Shown here piece by piece: positions 8,389-21,164 of a stretch of 64,000 bases of DNA. A program made the position numbers and the translations under genes. Each line of letters opens with the position of its first letter. Position 1 is the first letter of the stretch. The notes under the pieces were generated by a model. It saw only the letters and a program-made list of their open reading frames with translations, ran no database searches and had not been told where the DNA came from. Source of the stretch: Pseudoduganella namucuonensis (GTDB lineage: Bacteria; Pseudomonadota; Gammaproteobacteria; Burkholderiales; Burkholderiaceae_D); NCBI RefSeq assembly GCF_900116645.1, contig NZ_FPBO01000001.1, positions 70,416 to 134,415 on the forward strand. The letters are read 5' to 3'.

Positions 8389-8783
8389 CGGACGGGGCCG
8401 CCGCCGGCGGCACCCGCACCACGCTGGTCACCGGCCCCTCCGCGGCCGCGCGCGAAGCCGCCATCGCCGCCGCCCTGGCGGCGGACGGCGGCGCCGGACC
8501 GGCCGCCGTCGTCCTGGAAGGCCTGGCCGACGCCACCTCCCCCCTCGCCGCCAACGACCTGCCCGCCGTGCAGGTGTTGCGCATCGCCCCGGGTTGTCTT
8601 TGCTGCGCCGGCAACCTCGTTTTGCGGGTAACATTGAATCGTCTGCTGCGCCATCCGCCGGCGCGGCTGTACATCAGCCTGGCCAACGCGGAACACGCCG
8701 ACCAGCTACGCGAAATGCTGTCGGATCCTCCTTATGTTAGTTTGCTAACCCTCGGACCATATTTGCATGCCGGCCTCACTTGA
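8385..8783 (+). CDS. Small CobW/G3E-like protein without P-loop (probable remnant or divergent paralog)
   Basis: A 132-aa reading frame whose ATG overlaps the stop of the response regulator (ATGA). The middle carries APGCLCCAGNLVLRVTLNRLL, resembling the metal-binding GCxCC motif and following helix of CobW/COG0523 (G3E) metallochaperone GTPases. RLYISLANAEHADQLREML matches the next strand-helix of that fold. Where the Walker A GKT should be, it reads GPSAAAREAA, so GTP binding is unlikely. Full CobW proteins exceed 300 aa; this one stops after the first third. It may be a degenerate fragment kept by translational coupling or a small metal-binding protein. The family link is by eye and moderately uncertain. 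Confidence 0.65.
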   Translation: MTDGAAAGGTRTTLVTGPSAAAREAAIAAALAADGGAGPAAVVLEGLADATSPLAANDLPAVQVLRIAPGCLCCAGNLVLRVTLNRLLRHPPARLYISLANAEHADQLREMLSDPPYVSLLTLGPYLHAGLT

Positions 8784-8797
8784 ATTCCCTTTCCAGG

Positions 8798-8839
8798 GCC
8801 TCACCTCGAAGGTGTAAGGCGGAACCCTATGCTTCCGCC
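8798..8839 (+). other. Two overlapping stem-loops upstream of the DUF3567 gene
   Basis: CACCT-cga-AGGTG (8802-8814) extends with flanking GCC (8798-8800) and GGC (8818-8820). GGCGGAA (8818-8824) pairs with TTCCGCC (8833-8839). The GGC at 8818-8820 is shared, so the extended first hairpin and the second exclude each other. There is no T-tract, so this is not a standard terminator. Confidence 0.4.
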
Positions 8840-8860
8840 ACTAAGCGCGAAGGAAGCGAT

Positions 8861-9118
8861 ATGAACCTGATCTATAACAGCGAGCAGTACAGTGTTGTTG
8901 AGTTTGGCGCCGACCGAGACCTGGAAGCCTTGCGGTTTGGGGGCTATGAAATCGTGGACAAGGGGGGCAAGCGGGAGATCTTCATCGCCGGCGTGCTGGC
9001 GCAATCGTTCCGTCGCGACGTCAACAAGCTCATCGCCGGAGAGCCGACGATGGAGGAGGTCGACGAATTCCTCGGCAGCTACGAGCCGCTGATGAGCCAG
9101 CCGGTGTTGCTGCACTAG
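8861..9118 (+). CDS. DUF3567 family protein
   Basis: An 85-aa cytoplasmic protein, MNLIYNSEQYSVVEFG..., ending near LMSQPVLLH. It has a compact alpha/beta composition and no signal peptide. Its length and the N-terminal YNS..Y.VVE.G and GGYEIVDK patterns match DUF3567, a small family of unknown function largely confined to Burkholderiales. The start at 8861 is supported by a good ribosome site (AAGGAAG); an upstream in-frame ATG at 8780 lies inside the preceding gene and adds unrelated residues. Confidence 0.82.
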   Translation: MNLIYNSEQYSVVEFGADRDLEALRFGGYEIVDKGGKREIFIAGVLAQSFRRDVNKLIAGEPTMEEVDEFLGSYEPLMSQPVLLH

Positions 9119-9181
9119 CGGCCCGCCGGGGGCGCATGGTAAGGTGGGGGCTAGTAGACCAGCCCCCATCGACTATCTCCT

Positions 9182-9961
9182 ATGTGCCAACTCCTGGGAA
9201 TGAACTGCAATGTGCCGACCGACATTGTGTTTAGCTTCACCGGCTTCGCCATGCGTGGCGGCCAGACCGACACCCACCACGACGGTTGGGGCATCGCCTT
9301 TTTCGAGGGCGCCGGCGTGCGCCATTTCGTCGACCACGAGGCGGCCGTCAGTTCGCCGATCGCCGAGCTGATCAAGCGCTACCCGATCAAATCCAAGAAC
9401 GTCATCGCCCATATCCGCAAGGCCACGCAGGGCGTGGTCGCGCTGGAGAACTGCCATCCCTTCGTGCGCGAGCTGTGGGGCCGCTACTGGGTGTTCGCGC
9501 ACAACGGCGACCTGAAGGAATTCCACCCGGAACTCGACGGCGCCTACCGCCCGGTCGGCAGCACCGACAGCGAGCGCGCCTTCTGCTACATCCTGCAATC
9601 GCTGTGCCGCCGCTTCGGCGACCGCCGGCCCGAACGCGCCGCGCTGCGCGCGGCGCTGGGCGAACTGACGCGCGAAATCGCCGCGCACGGCACCTTCAAC
9701 ATGATGCTGTCCAGTGGCGGCGAGCTGTACGCGCATTGCTCCACCAGCCTGCACTACCTGGTGCGCCAGTACCCGTTCGAGACGGCCAGGCTGTCGGACG
9801 AGGACGTCAGCGTGGACTTTTCCCAGGTCACCACGCCGGACGACAGGGTGGCCATCATCGTGACCCAGCCGCTGACCACCAACGAGGCGTGGACCGCGTT
9901 CGCGCCCGGCGAGCTGAAGTTATTTCTGGACGGTATGCCCCAGCCTGAAGGCTACGCCTAA
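9182..9961 (+). CDS. Class II glutamine amidotransferase (YafJ-like)
   Basis: A 259-aa protein. Removal of Met exposes the N-terminal catalytic Cys (MCQLLGMNC). It carries the type II amidotransferase pattern: GGQTDTHHDGWGIAFFEG, the arginine in IAHIRKAT, and the glutamine-loop FAHNGDLKEF. Length and motifs fit stand-alone YafJ/DUG3-like amidohydrolases that hydrolyse gamma-glutamyl amide bonds. No synthase domain is attached, and the physiological substrate is unknown. It stands alone between the DUF3567 gene and the EAL-HDOD gene. Confidence 0.88.
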   Translation: MCQLLGMNCNVPTDIVFSFTGFAMRGGQTDTHHDGWGIAFFEGAGVRHFVDHEAAVSSPIAELIKRYPIKSKNVIAHIRKATQGVVALENCHPFVRELWGRYWVFAHNGDLKEFHPELDGAYRPVGSTDSERAFCYILQSLCRRFGDRRPERAALRAALGELTREIAAHGTFNMMLSSGGELYAHCSTSLHYLVRQYPFETARLSDEDVSVDFSQVTTPDDRVAIIVTQPLTTNEAWTAFAPGELKLFLDGMPQPEGYA

Positions 9962-10064
9962 AATGTCCGAGACAATGCCGGGAATTGATGCCAAAATATC
10001 AGTTAATTCCCTGAATTGATGAGTTATAGTTGCCGTCTGGCATTACCCCACCTGAGACACTTCC

Positions 10065-11345
10065 ATGATCGACCTTTCGACTAACGATACCGCTTCCAAG
10101 AACTTGCGCGTGCGCGAGTTTTACCTGGGACGGCAGCCGATACTGGATCGTAACCAGGCGCTGTTCGGCTACGAGTTGTTATTCCGCAACGCCCCCGTCG
10201 GCCCCGCCAACATCGACAGCGACCTCGGCGCGACCGCGTCGGTGATCGCGCACGCGGCCCAGCTGGGCATGGAGAAGGTGATCGGCGACGCGCTCGGCTT
10301 CGTCAACGTCGACGCCGATGTCATCATGAGCGACATCTTCGGTTTCCTGCCGCGCGAAAAAGTGGTGCTGGAAATCGTCGAGACCATGGAGGCCACGCCC
10401 GAGGTGCTGCGCCGCATGGCCGAGCTGGTGGGCCACGGCTTCAGCTTCGCGCTGGACGACGTGCTGGCCGAGACCGGCCAGGTGCAGACGCTGCTGCCGA
10501 TGATCGAATACGTCAAGATGGACATGCGCAACACGCCGCTGCCCGTCTTGATGAAGCTGGCGCCGCGCTTCAAGCAGGACGGCAAGAAGCTGGTGGCGGA
10601 AAAGGTCGAGACGCGCGAGGAATTCAAGAATTGCCTGGACCTGGGCTTCGACTACTTCCAGGGCTATTACTTCGCCAAGCCGGTCATCATGAGCGGCAAG
10701 AAGCTGTCGCCGTCGCAGCTGGCCGTGATGGAGCTGATGACGCTGGTGACGTCGGACGCGGAGAACGCCGAGATCGAGCGCGCCATCAAGCGCGACGTGT
10801 CGCTGGCGCTGAACCTGCTGCGCCTGGTGAACACGCCGGCGGTGGGCGCGCGCCAGCGCATCGATTCGCTGAGCCAGGCCGTCACCATCCTGGGCCGCCG
10901 CCAGCTGCAGCGCTGGCTGCAGATCATGCTGTACGCCGAGCCGAGCAAGCGCGGCCACAGCATGACGCCGCTGCTGATGCTGGCCACCACCCGCGGCCGC
11001 CTGCTGGAACTGCTGGCGCACAAGCTGCGCCCCAGTCAGCGCAATGTGGCCGACACCGCCTTCACGGTCGGCATCATGTCGCTGATGGACACGCTGTTCG
11101 GCATCCCGATGTCCGAGATCCTGACCCAGATCCCCGTCAACGACGAGGTGCAGGACGCGCTGATGTACCGCGGCGGCTTCTTCGGCGACCTGCTGAAGCT
11201 GGCCGAATGCATCGAGCAGATCGAGGACATGGAGGGCCACATCGTGCCGACCCTGCGCGACCTGGCCATGTCGACCGACGAGCTGGTGGAACTGGAAATG
11301 GCCGCCTTCGAGTGGAGCGACAACGTGGTGCGCTACGCGCTGTAG
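10065..11345 (+). CDS. EAL and HDOD domain protein (YuxH-like)
   Basis: A 426-aa cytoplasmic signalling protein. The EAL-type domain (about 15-215) keeps YELLFR, FALDDVLAE, VKMDM and VAEKVET but is the short YuxH-type variant. An HDOD domain (about 220-410) carries LALNLLRLVNTPA and ILGRRQLQRWLQIMLYAE. Proteins of this architecture, such as Vibrio CdgJ, affect motility and c-di-GMP output; some are catalytically inactive. Whether this one hydrolyses c-di-GMP cannot be decided from sequence. It is transcribed alone; the 100-nt upstream gap has the direct repeat GAATTGATG and a TATAGT hexamer. A bidirectional terminator follows. Confidence 0.9.
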   Translation: MIDLSTNDTASKNLRVREFYLGRQPILDRNQALFGYELLFRNAPVGPANIDSDLGATASVIAHAAQLGMEKVIGDALGFVNVDADVIMSDIFGFLPREKVVLEIVETMEATPEVLRRMAELVGHGFSFALDDVLAETGQVQTLLPMIEYVKMDMRNTPLPVLMKLAPRFKQDGKKLVAEKVETREEFKNCLDLGFDYFQGYYFAKPVIMSGKKLSPSQLAVMELMTLVTSDAENAEIERAIKRDVSLALNLLRLVNTPAVGARQRIDSLSQAVTILGRRQLQRWLQIMLYAEPSKRGHSMTPLLMLATTRGRLLELLAHKLRPSQRNVADTAFTVGIMSLMDTLFGIPMSEILTQIPVNDEVQDALMYRGGFFGDLLKLAECIEQIEDMEGHIVPTLRDLAMSTDELVELEMAAFEWSDNVVRYAL

Positions 11346-11361
11346 GCGTCCCGGCGGCGAA

Positions 11362-11389
11362 AAAATGGCGAGCCGTGGCTCGCCATTTT
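11362..11389. terminator. Bidirectional terminator between convergent genes
   Basis: AAAATGGCGAGCC and GGCTCGCCATTTT form a 13-nt perfect inverted repeat, A-rich on one side and T-rich on the other. It lies between the stops of the EAL-HDOD gene (+) and the Cache gene (-) and can serve both. Confidence 0.8.
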
Positions 11390-11403
11390 GCTTTCTTGCC
11401 TGT

Positions 11404-11862
11404 CTACTTGTAGATGCCCGAGGCGACCAGCACGTCCTCGTATTTTTCCAGGTAGGTGGACTTGCTTTCCACGGTTTTCTGGATGGGATTCGGCCACTTG
11501 TAATCGACCCAGCCCTTGCCCTTGCCCTTGGCCAGTTCGATGAAAGACTTGACCATGGTCTTGCCCTCGGCGTCCTTCAGGTCCAGCACGTTCTTGCCGA
11601 CGATTTTCTGGTTGGCCCCGTTGGCCCACTCCAGGCCCGTCATGTCGATGACGAAGATATAGAGGTCGCGGTCCTTGAACTGGCCGTTGGGGTTGTTGAA
11701 CTCGGCGTACGCCTTTTCCTTGCCGTTGGCCTTCAGGTAGGCCACCGCCTTCTGCACCAGGGCGACGGCCTCCTCGGGCGTCCCGCGCTCGGCCGCCATC
11801 GCCCCGGGGGCGAAGCTCAGGCACATCAGAAACACGACTGCGGCGTTCAGCAAGGCTTTCAT
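11404..11862 (-). CDS. Periplasmic Cache-domain protein
   Basis: A 152-aa protein with a signal peptide (MKALLNAAVVFLMCLSFAPGAMAA, cut near A24). The mature part reads as a single Cache-type domain: VALVQKAVAYLKANGKEKAYAEFNNPNGQFKDRDLYIFVIDMTG, then GWVDYKWPNP and KSTYLEKYEDVLVASGIY. Such free-standing secreted Cache proteins are common near signalling genes and probably bind small ligands such as carboxylates. No kinase or chemoreceptor is fused. It is convergent with the EAL-HDOD gene, and a functional link is only inference. Confidence 0.83.
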   Translation of the reverse strand: MKALLNAAVVFLMCLSFAPGAMAAERGTPEEAVALVQKAVAYLKANGKEKAYAEFNNPNGQFKDRDLYIFVIDMTGLEWANGANQKIVGKNVLDLKDAEGKTMVKSFIELAKGKGKGWVDYKWPNPIQKTVESKSTYLEKYEDVLVASGIYK

Positions 11863-11967
11863 GAGTCCCCCTCCAAAGTGATGATATGAAATCCCACTCT
11901 AGGCAGTGACTGGCGGCCTGTAAAGAACGCCGGTCCCAAGTGTTGCCTTTACGCCAGTGCACCAAAA

Positions 11968-12015
11968 AAAAAGGGGTCAGGTTCGATATTCATAAATCGA
12001 ACCTGACCCCTTTTT
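11968..12015. repeat. GGGGTCAG palindrome copy 1, downstream of metH
   Basis: A 20-nt arm (11968-11987), AAAAAGGGGTCAGGTTCGAT, and its exact complement (11996-12015) flank an 8-nt loop. It begins 5 nt after the metH stop. With A-runs on one side and T-runs on the other it can act as a terminator in both directions. The core GGGGTCAGGTT recurs at 45336-45403 and 53254-53294, with a shorter relative at 54533-54559. Confidence 0.92.
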
Positions 12016-12019
12016 GCTT

Positions 12020-15802
<3,783 letters not shown>

Positions 15803-15848
15803 TTCATACTTTCTGGAGCGTGGCGGGGGGAACTTTACCGGGTCTAAA

Positions 15849-15854
15849 ATTATA
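15849..15854 (-). promoter_or_regulatory. Possible metH -10 box
   Basis: TATAAT on the minus strand, about 47 nt upstream of the metH ATG. The spaced -35 region is not a good match, so only the -10 element is supported. Confidence 0.35.
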
Positions 15855-15937
15855 CGGCATTGCCACGCCGCTGGCTTGGCGCCGGCGGGGGGCCGATCAT
15901 CCAGCATACCGTTCGTGGTTCCGGTAACATTGCGGGC

Positions 15938-16783
15938 ATGAAAATAACCGTTATCATCTCCGCGCACAAAAAGCGCCGTGAAATGGAATTCGTGCTGGCC
16001 GGCTACGCGGCGCAGACACGCCCGGCGGACGAGATCATCGTCTCGCAGGACGGGGAATTCCCTGAAATCGCCGAGGCGGTGGCGAATTCGCGCCACCTCG
16101 GCCTGCCGCTGATCCACCTGACCCAGGAACACCGCGGTTTCGGCAAGTGCCGTGCGCTGAACAAGGCCATCCTGCAGGCGACCGGCGACCTGTTGCTGTT
16201 CACCGACGGCGATTGCGTGCCGCGCGACGACTTCGTCGAAACCTATCTGCGCCTGAGCCGTCCCGGGACCTTCCTGGCCGGCGGCAGCCACATCAGCGTG
16301 CCCGAGCAGTACCACCAGGCCCACGACCTGCGCCAGCACATCCTGGACCAGAAACTGTTCGACTACGCCTTCCTGAGCGCCATCCCCGGCTTCGACAAGA
16401 GCCGCAACCGGCTGCTGCGCAATCCCCGCTTGCAGCGCTTCTACGACTTCCTGTCGCCGCGCAACGCCTTCAGCGGCGCCAACAGCTGCGCCTGGCGCAT
16501 CGACGTGCTGAAAGTGGGCGGCTTCGACGAGAGCATGGCCTACGGCGGCGAGGACTTGAACATGGGCCTGCGGCTCAACAACATCGGCGTGCGCGGCGTG
16601 CGCGCGCGGCACTCCATCGTCAGCCTGCACCTGGATCACGGACGCGGCTATTACGACGCCGCGCTGCACCAGGCCAACCAGGCGTGGAACCGGGAAGTGC
16701 GCGCCAAGGGCATCGTGTATCCGCGCGCCTCGCCCATCCGGCCCCATGAGCTGATGGGGCAGGCCGCCGACCGGCACCGCTGA
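15938..16783 (+). CDS. Family 2 (GT-A) glycosyltransferase
   Basis: A 281-aa protein beginning [39 protein letters not shown], a typical GT2 nucleotide-sugar fold. The metal-binding acidic motif is FTDGDCVP at about residues 90-97. The acceptor-side motif [34 protein letters not shown] holds a candidate base in the GGED segment. There are no membrane helices, so it acts in the cytoplasm or at the membrane surface. Sugar and acceptor are unknown. It is transcribed divergently from metH and stands alone rather than in a polysaccharide cluster. Confidence 0.88.
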   Translation: MKITVIISAHKKRREMEFVLAGYAAQTRPADEIIVSQDGEFPEIAEAVANSRHLGLPLIHLTQEHRGFGKCRALNKAILQATGDLLLFTDGDCVPRDDFVETYLRLSRPGTFLAGGSHISVPEQYHQAHDLRQHILDQKLFDYAFLSAIPGFDKSRNRLLRNPRLQRFYDFLSPRNAFSGANSCAWRIDVLKVGGFDESMAYGGEDLNMGLRLNNIGVRGVRARHSIVSLHLDHGRGYYDAALHQANQAWNREVRAKGIVYPRASPIRPHELMGQAADRHR

Positions 16784-16892
16784 GCATTGGATTTGTGCGT
16801 CGAACGCGCAAATCATGTGCTTCCAGCTGGCTGGCGTGCTTCGGGCGCGCGTCCTACGATGGTGACACTCAACCACCGATAGGAGTCACACC

Positions 16893-17300
16893 ATGCCCAT
16901 CCTGAACCTCACCCTGTCCACCGCGCCGGACCTTGAAACCTCGCGCCAAGCCGCCGCCATCCTGCTGCGCCTGACCCACGGCATCCTGCACAAGGCGCAG
17001 CCGCTGACCTCGATCGCCATCTCGCACGTGCCGCCGGAGCACTGGTACATCGGTGAGCGGACGCTGGCGGACCACGGGCGGGCCAGCTTCTTCCTCGACA
17101 TCAAGATCACCGACGAAACCAACACCGCCGCCGAGAAGGCCGCCTACATCGCGGCCGTGTTCGAGGAGATGGCGGCGTTGCTGGGACCGCTGCACGAGGT
17201 CAGCTACGTCCACATCGACGACGCCCGTCCCGCCGCCTGGGGCTACGGCGGACTAACCCAGCAGTACCGCGCCGTCAAGAAGATGGAACAGGCCGCGTAG
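16893..17300 (+). CDS. 4-oxalocrotonate tautomerase/MIF-family protein
   Basis: A 135-aa protein beginning MPILNLTLS. Removal of Met leaves the N-terminal proline that is the general base in this superfamily. The C-terminal SYVHIDDARPAAWGYGGLTQQYRAVKK is typical of tautomerase-family members. It probably catalyses keto-enol tautomerisation of a small 2-oxo acid; the substrate is unknown. The ribosome site AGGAGT lies just upstream of ATG 16893. It converges with the LysR gene at 17349. Confidence 0.84.
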   Translation: MPILNLTLSTAPDLETSRQAAAILLRLTHGILHKAQPLTSIAISHVPPEHWYIGERTLADHGRASFFLDIKITDETNTAAEKAAYIAAVFEEMAALLGPLHEVSYVHIDDARPAAWGYGGLTQQYRAVKKMEQAA

Positions 17301-17348
17301 GGTGGGGGCGCGCCGGCTCGCCACGCGTGCATGCCAGCGCCGCGTGCT

Positions 17349-18269
17349 TCAATCCCAGCGGCGCTGACGATAATACTCGGCGGCGAAATCGACGAAGGCG
17401 CGCACCTTGGGCGACAGGTGGCGGTTTTGCGGATACAGCACGAACAGCTCGCGCGGCTTCAACGTGTAGCCCGGCAGCAGCCGGACCAGCGCGCCGCTTT
17501 TCACATCCCCGTGCACGATGAAGTCGGCCGTGGCGGCGACGCCCAGCCCCGCCAGCGCCGCCGTGCGCAGGGCGATGCTGGTGTTGGCTTGCAGCTTGCC
17601 CTTGACCTCGACGGTCTCGGCCGCGCCGCTTTCACCGGTGAAAGTCCACTCGCGCGGACGCGGCTGCTGCGTGTACACCAGGCAGTTGTGCCGCGCCAGG
17701 TCGGCCGGCGTTCGCGGCGCGCCGTGCCGCCGCACATAGTCCGGACTGGCGACCGCCAGCACGGCGCTGTCGGCCAGCTTGCGCGCGATCAGCGTGGAGT
17801 CGGGCAGTTCGCGCGTCAGGCGCAGCGCGACGTCGAAGCCGTCCTCGATCAGGTCCACCATGCGGTCGTTGCACACCAGGTCCACTTGCAGTTCGGGGTG
17901 GAGCGCGATGAAGTCCGGCAGCCAGGTGGCCAGTTCCGTGGTGCCGAAGGCCATCGGCGCGTTGACGCGCAGCGTGCCGGACGGCCGCGCCTGGTGCTGG
18001 CCGACGGCGAGGTCGGCATCGTCCAGGGCGTCGAGGATCTGGCGGCTGGCCTCGTAGTATTGCCTGCCCGCCTCGGTGAGGGCGATGCGGCGCGTGCTGC
18101 GGTTCAGCAGTTGCGCGCCCAGCCGCGCTTCCAGTTGCTTGATCTGGCGCGACACCTGGGAATGGGTGGTGCCGGCCGCTTCGGCGGCGGCCGTGAAGCT
18201 GCCCAGCTCGACCACGCGGCGCAGCGCGCGCAGCGCCGCGAGCTGGTCCAGGCGGGCGGTGTCGCTCAA
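17349..18269 (-). CDS. LysR-family transcriptional regulator
   Basis: A 306-aa protein. The N-terminal winged HTH reads LRALRRVVELGSFTAAAEAAGTTHSQVSRQIKQLEARLGAQLLNRSTRRIALTEAG. A LysR substrate-binding fold follows (about 90-300), with ATWLPDFIALHPELQVDLV and GVAATADFIVHGDV. It lies 27 nt downstream of fmt on the same strand, so it may be read from the def-fmt transcript. Its target is unknown; the convergent tautomerase gene is a neighbour but not divergent, so the classic LysR/target layout is absent. Confidence 0.92.
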   Translation of the reverse strand: MSDTARLDQLAALRALRRVVELGSFTAAAEAAGTTHSQVSRQIKQLEARLGAQLLNRSTRRIALTEAGRQYYEASRQILDALDDADLAVGQHQARPSGTLRVNAPMAFGTTELATWLPDFIALHPELQVDLVCNDRMVDLIEDGFDVALRLTRELPDSTLIARKLADSAVLAVASPDYVRRHGAPRTPADLARHNCLVYTQQPRPREWTFTGESGAAETVEVKGKLQANTSIALRTAALAGLGVAATADFIVHGDVKSGALVRLLPGYTLKPRELFVLYPQNRHLSPKVRAFVDFAAEYYRQRRWD

Positions 18270-18296
18270 GGGCGAGGCTGGCGATCGGCCAAGGAC

Positions 18297-19256
18297 TCAG
18301 GCAAAGCGCAGGCCGTCGAGCGGGAAGCCTTTGATGAACTCGCTGGCCGCCAGGCGCTTGCCGCCCGGCTTTTGCAGTTCGGTCAGGCGCAGCGAGCCGC
18401 CGCCGCCGCAGGCGACCACGATGCCGTGCTGCGCGTCGGCCGCCAGCACCTGGCCGGCCGGCGCGCTGCTGTCGGCGTCCAGCACCTCGGCGCCCCACAG
18501 CTTGATGGTGACGCCGTTGACGTCCGCGTGGGCGCCGGGGAAGGGGTTGAAGGCGCGGATCTTGCGGCCGATGTCGCGCGCGGACTGGTTGAAGTCCAGC
18601 GCGGCCTCTTCCTTGCTGATCTTGGCCGCGTAGGTGACGCCGTTTTCCGGCTGCGGCACGGCCTCGTAGATGCCCTGCTCGATCTTGCGCATCACCTTGA
18701 CCACCATCTTCGCGCCCAGCGCGGCCAGCTTGTCGTGCACGGCGCCGGTGGTGTCGTGCGGGCCGATCGGCAGGCGCTCGATCAGCAGCATGGGGCCGGT
18801 GTCCAGGCCTTCCTCCATCCGCATGATGGTCACGCCGGTCTCCGCGTCGCCCGCCTCGATCGCGCGGTGGATCGGCGCGGCGCCGCGCCAGCGCGGCAGC
18901 AGGGAGCCGTGGATGTTGATGCAGGGCTTGATGTCGAGCGTGCTGCGCGGCAGGATCAGGCCGTAGGCGGCCACCACCATCGCGTCGTAGTCGGTCGATG
19001 TCAACAACTCATGGGCTTGCTTCGCCTCGGCGGCGCGCAGCGGGTCCTTGCTGTCCATGCGCAGCGACAGCGGCTGGGCGACGGGAATGCCGTTGGCCGT
19101 CGCGTACTGCTTGACGGCCGAGGGCTGTAAATGCATGCCGCGCCCGGCAGGGCGGTCGGGCTGGGTCAGGACCAGGGGGATGTCGAAACCCGACTCGTGC
19201 AGGGTCTGGAGCGCTACTGCCGCGAATTCGGGCGTGCCGGCGAAGATGATCTTCAT
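18297..19256 (-). CDS. fmt: Methionyl-tRNA formyltransferase
   Basis: It formylates initiator Met-tRNA using 10-formyl-tetrahydrofolate. The 319-aa length is typical. It begins [23 protein letters not shown]. The formyl-transfer core has [45 protein letters not shown], which includes the conserved Asn, His and Asp catalytic residues. The C-terminal OB-like tRNA-binding domain covers about 210-319. It follows def on the same strand by 67 nt, the usual def-fmt pair. Confidence 0.97.
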   Translation of the reverse strand: MKIIFAGTPEFAAVALQTLHESGFDIPLVLTQPDRPAGRGMHLQPSAVKQYATANGIPVAQPLSLRMDSKDPLRAAEAKQAHELLTSTDYDAMVVAAYGLILPRSTLDIKPCINIHGSLLPRWRGAAPIHRAIEAGDAETGVTIMRMEEGLDTGPMLLIERLPIGPHDTTGAVHDKLAALGAKMVVKVMRKIEQGIYEAVPQPENGVTYAAKISKEEAALDFNQSARDIGRKIRAFNPFPGAHADVNGVTIKLWGAEVLDADSSAPAGQVLAADAQHGIVVACGGGGSLRLTELQKPGGKRLAASEFIKGFPLDGLRFA

Positions 19257-19323
19257 TGTTGTTCCTCTTGGGTTGCATGCGCGCGGCCTGCGGCGCCGGC
19301 AGGGGTCGGCCGGGGGGCAGGGA

Positions 19324-19860
19324 TCAGTAGCGGCGGCCTTGCAGCGCCTTGTCGCGCGCGATGCCCCGTTCTTCCTTGATCATTTTGGTCTTGATACGGT
19401 TGCGCTTCAAGGGGGAAAGGTACTCGACGAACACTTTGCCCACCAAATGGTCCATTTCGTGCTGGATGCACACGGCCAGCAGGCCGTCCGCCTCCAGCTC
19501 GAACTGCTCGCCCTTGACGTCGAACGCGCGCACCTTCACGCGCGACGGGCGCTCCACGCCGTCGTACACGCCGGGCACGGACAGGCAGCCCTCGTCGTAG
19601 ACCTGGCGGTCCTCGCTGGTCCAGATGATTTCGGGATTGATGAACGCGGTCAGCCCTTCCTTGGTCTCGGTGACGTCGATGACGATCACCTGCTCGTGCA
19701 CGTCCACCTGGGTCGCGGCCAAGCCGACGCCGGGCGCCTCGTACATGGTTTCGGCCATGTCGTCGACCAGTTTGGCCAGGCGGGCGTCGAAGGCGTTGAC
19801 GGGCTTCGCGATCTTGTGCAGGCGCGGGTCGGGGTAGCGGAGGATATTCAGTATGGACAT
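19324..19860 (-). CDS. def: Peptide deformylase
   Basis: It removes the formyl group from nascent proteins. The 178-aa sequence contains all three deformylase motifs: [15 protein letters not shown] (metal-ligand Cys) and QHEMDHLVG (HExxH metal site). It begins [21 protein letters not shown]. It is divergent from the LysM-protein gene, with about 190 nt between, the standard arrangement in betaproteobacteria. Confidence 0.97.
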   Translation of the reverse strand: MSILNILRYPDPRLHKIAKPVNAFDARLAKLVDDMAETMYEAPGVGLAATQVDVHEQVIVIDVTETKEGLTAFINPEIIWTSEDRQVYDEGCLSVPGVYDGVERPSRVKVRAFDVKGEQFELEADGLLAVCIQHEMDHLVGKVFVEYLSPLKRNRIKTKMIKEERGIARDKALQGRRY

Positions 19861-20054
19861 TCGGGTGATCTGGTGACTTAAAAATGCAACAGGCGCACCC
19901 TGCGGCGCAGCGTGCTTTCTCTTGCTAGTTCAGGGTATTATGGGCAGAATTTGATTTAATTCGGCTTGCCGTAGGGCAAGCATCCTCTGTGGATCGGCCC
20001 GCCGTCATCGCCGCCGTTCACGGCGCATCAACGGCGCATCTATCGGACATATTA

Positions 20055-21164
20055 ATGAAAAATTTTAGCACAGTCGGCGCACGCCTGTTGGTCGCCAGCG
20101 CCATCTACGGTGTGACGGCCGCCTCCGCTCAGGCCCTGCAGTGCGATTTCCGTCCCAACGCGCCGGACCAGCACGTGGTGGTCAAGGGCGACACCCTGTG
20201 GGACATTTCCGGCAAGTTCCTCGAGCGTCCGTGGTGCTGGCCGCAGGTGTGGGGCATGAACCGCGAGGAGATCCGCAATCCGCACTGGATCTATCCGGGC
20301 CAGATCGTCTACCTGGACCGCGCCTCGGGCCGGCTGCGCCTGGGCACGCCGGTCGGCGCGCGCGGCGCCGGCGGCGCGGGCGGCGACCCGTCCGGCCTGC
20401 GCCTGTCGCCGCAGCTGCGCATGGAGGGCCTGGGCAAGGACGCGGTGCAATCCATCCCCACCGGCGACATCGAACCCTTCCTGTCGCAGCCGCTGATCAT
20501 CGAGGACGACGAGCTGCAAAACGCGCCGCGCATCATCGCCGCCCAGGAGGGCCACGTCTTCCTCGGCAAGGACGAGAAGGCCTATGTGCGCGGCGACCTC
20601 AAGGATGGCACCTCCTTCCAGGTGTTCCGTCCCGGCAAACCGCTGAAGGACCCGGTCACCAAGGCCGTGATCGGCCAGGAGGCGTTTTACCTGGGCACGC
20701 TGAAACTGACGGCGGCGGCCAAGCCGGGCTCCGACGTGCACACCTTCCTGGTGGCGACCGCCAAGGAGGAAATGGGCAAGGGCGACCTGCTGATGCAGAC
20801 CCCGCCGACGCCGATGCGCAACTACGTGCCGCACCCGCCGGAGCGCAAGGTGGACGCGGCGGTGGTGGCGATTTACGGCGGCGTCTCGCACGCCGGGCAG
20901 AACCAGGTTGTGAGCATCAACCGCGGCAAACTTGACGGACTCGATATCGGCTCCGTGCTGCAGCTATACCATAAGGGGAAGACGGTGACCGATCCGGGCG
21001 CCAGCAAAGGCTGGCACAACCTGGGGAATCCGCAGGTCAAGCTGCCGGACGAGGAAGTGGGCAGCTTGTTTATCTTCCGCGTGTTCAAGCATATTTCCTA
21101 CGGCCTGATCATGCAGGTGACGGAGCCAGTCGAGGTGGGCGACGTCGCCAAATCGCCGGAGTGA
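20055..21164 (+). CDS. Secreted LysM peptidoglycan-binding protein
   Basis: A 369-aa protein with a signal peptide (MKNFSTVGARLLVASAIYGVTAASAQA, cut near residue 27). A LysM domain follows at about 37-90 (QHVVVKGDTLWDISGKFLERPWCWPQVWGMNREEIRNPHWIYPGQIVYL). The remaining 270 residues have no catalytic motif I recognise. This LysM protein is conserved upstream of dprA in Burkholderiales and is thought to act in the envelope. The start at 20055 is chosen because it begins the signal peptide; a longer frame to 19989 adds non-signal sequence. Its stop overlaps the dprA GTG. Confidence 0.9.
   Translation: MKNFSTVGARLLVASAIYGVTAASAQALQCDFRPNAPDQHVVVKGDTLWDISGKFLERPWCWPQVWGMNREEIRNPHWIYPGQIVYLDRASGRLRLGTPVGARGAGGAGGDPSGLRLSPQLRMEGLGKDAVQSIPTGDIEPFLSQPLIIEDDELQNAPRIIAAQEGHVFLGKDEKAYVRGDLKDGTSFQVFRPGKPLKDPVTKAVIGQEAFYLGTLKLTAAAKPGSDVHTFLVATAKEEMGKGDLLMQTPPTPMRNYVPHPPERKVDAAVVAIYGGVSHAGQNQVVSINRGKLDGLDIGSVLQLYHKGKTVTDPGASKGWHNLGNPQVKLPDEEVGSLFIFRVFKHISYGLIMQVTEPVEVGDVAKSPE

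Noticed and set aside
15803..15937. SAM/SAH or cobalamin riboswitch upstream of metH
   Set aside because: I looked for conserved cores on the minus strand and saw none; the leader is short and only a -10 box is visible. A covariance-model search would settle it.
15803..16876. N-terminal extension of the metH frame
   Set aside because: It overlaps the divergent glycosyltransferase gene and adds no recognisable domain. MetH length and start are normal with ATG 15802.
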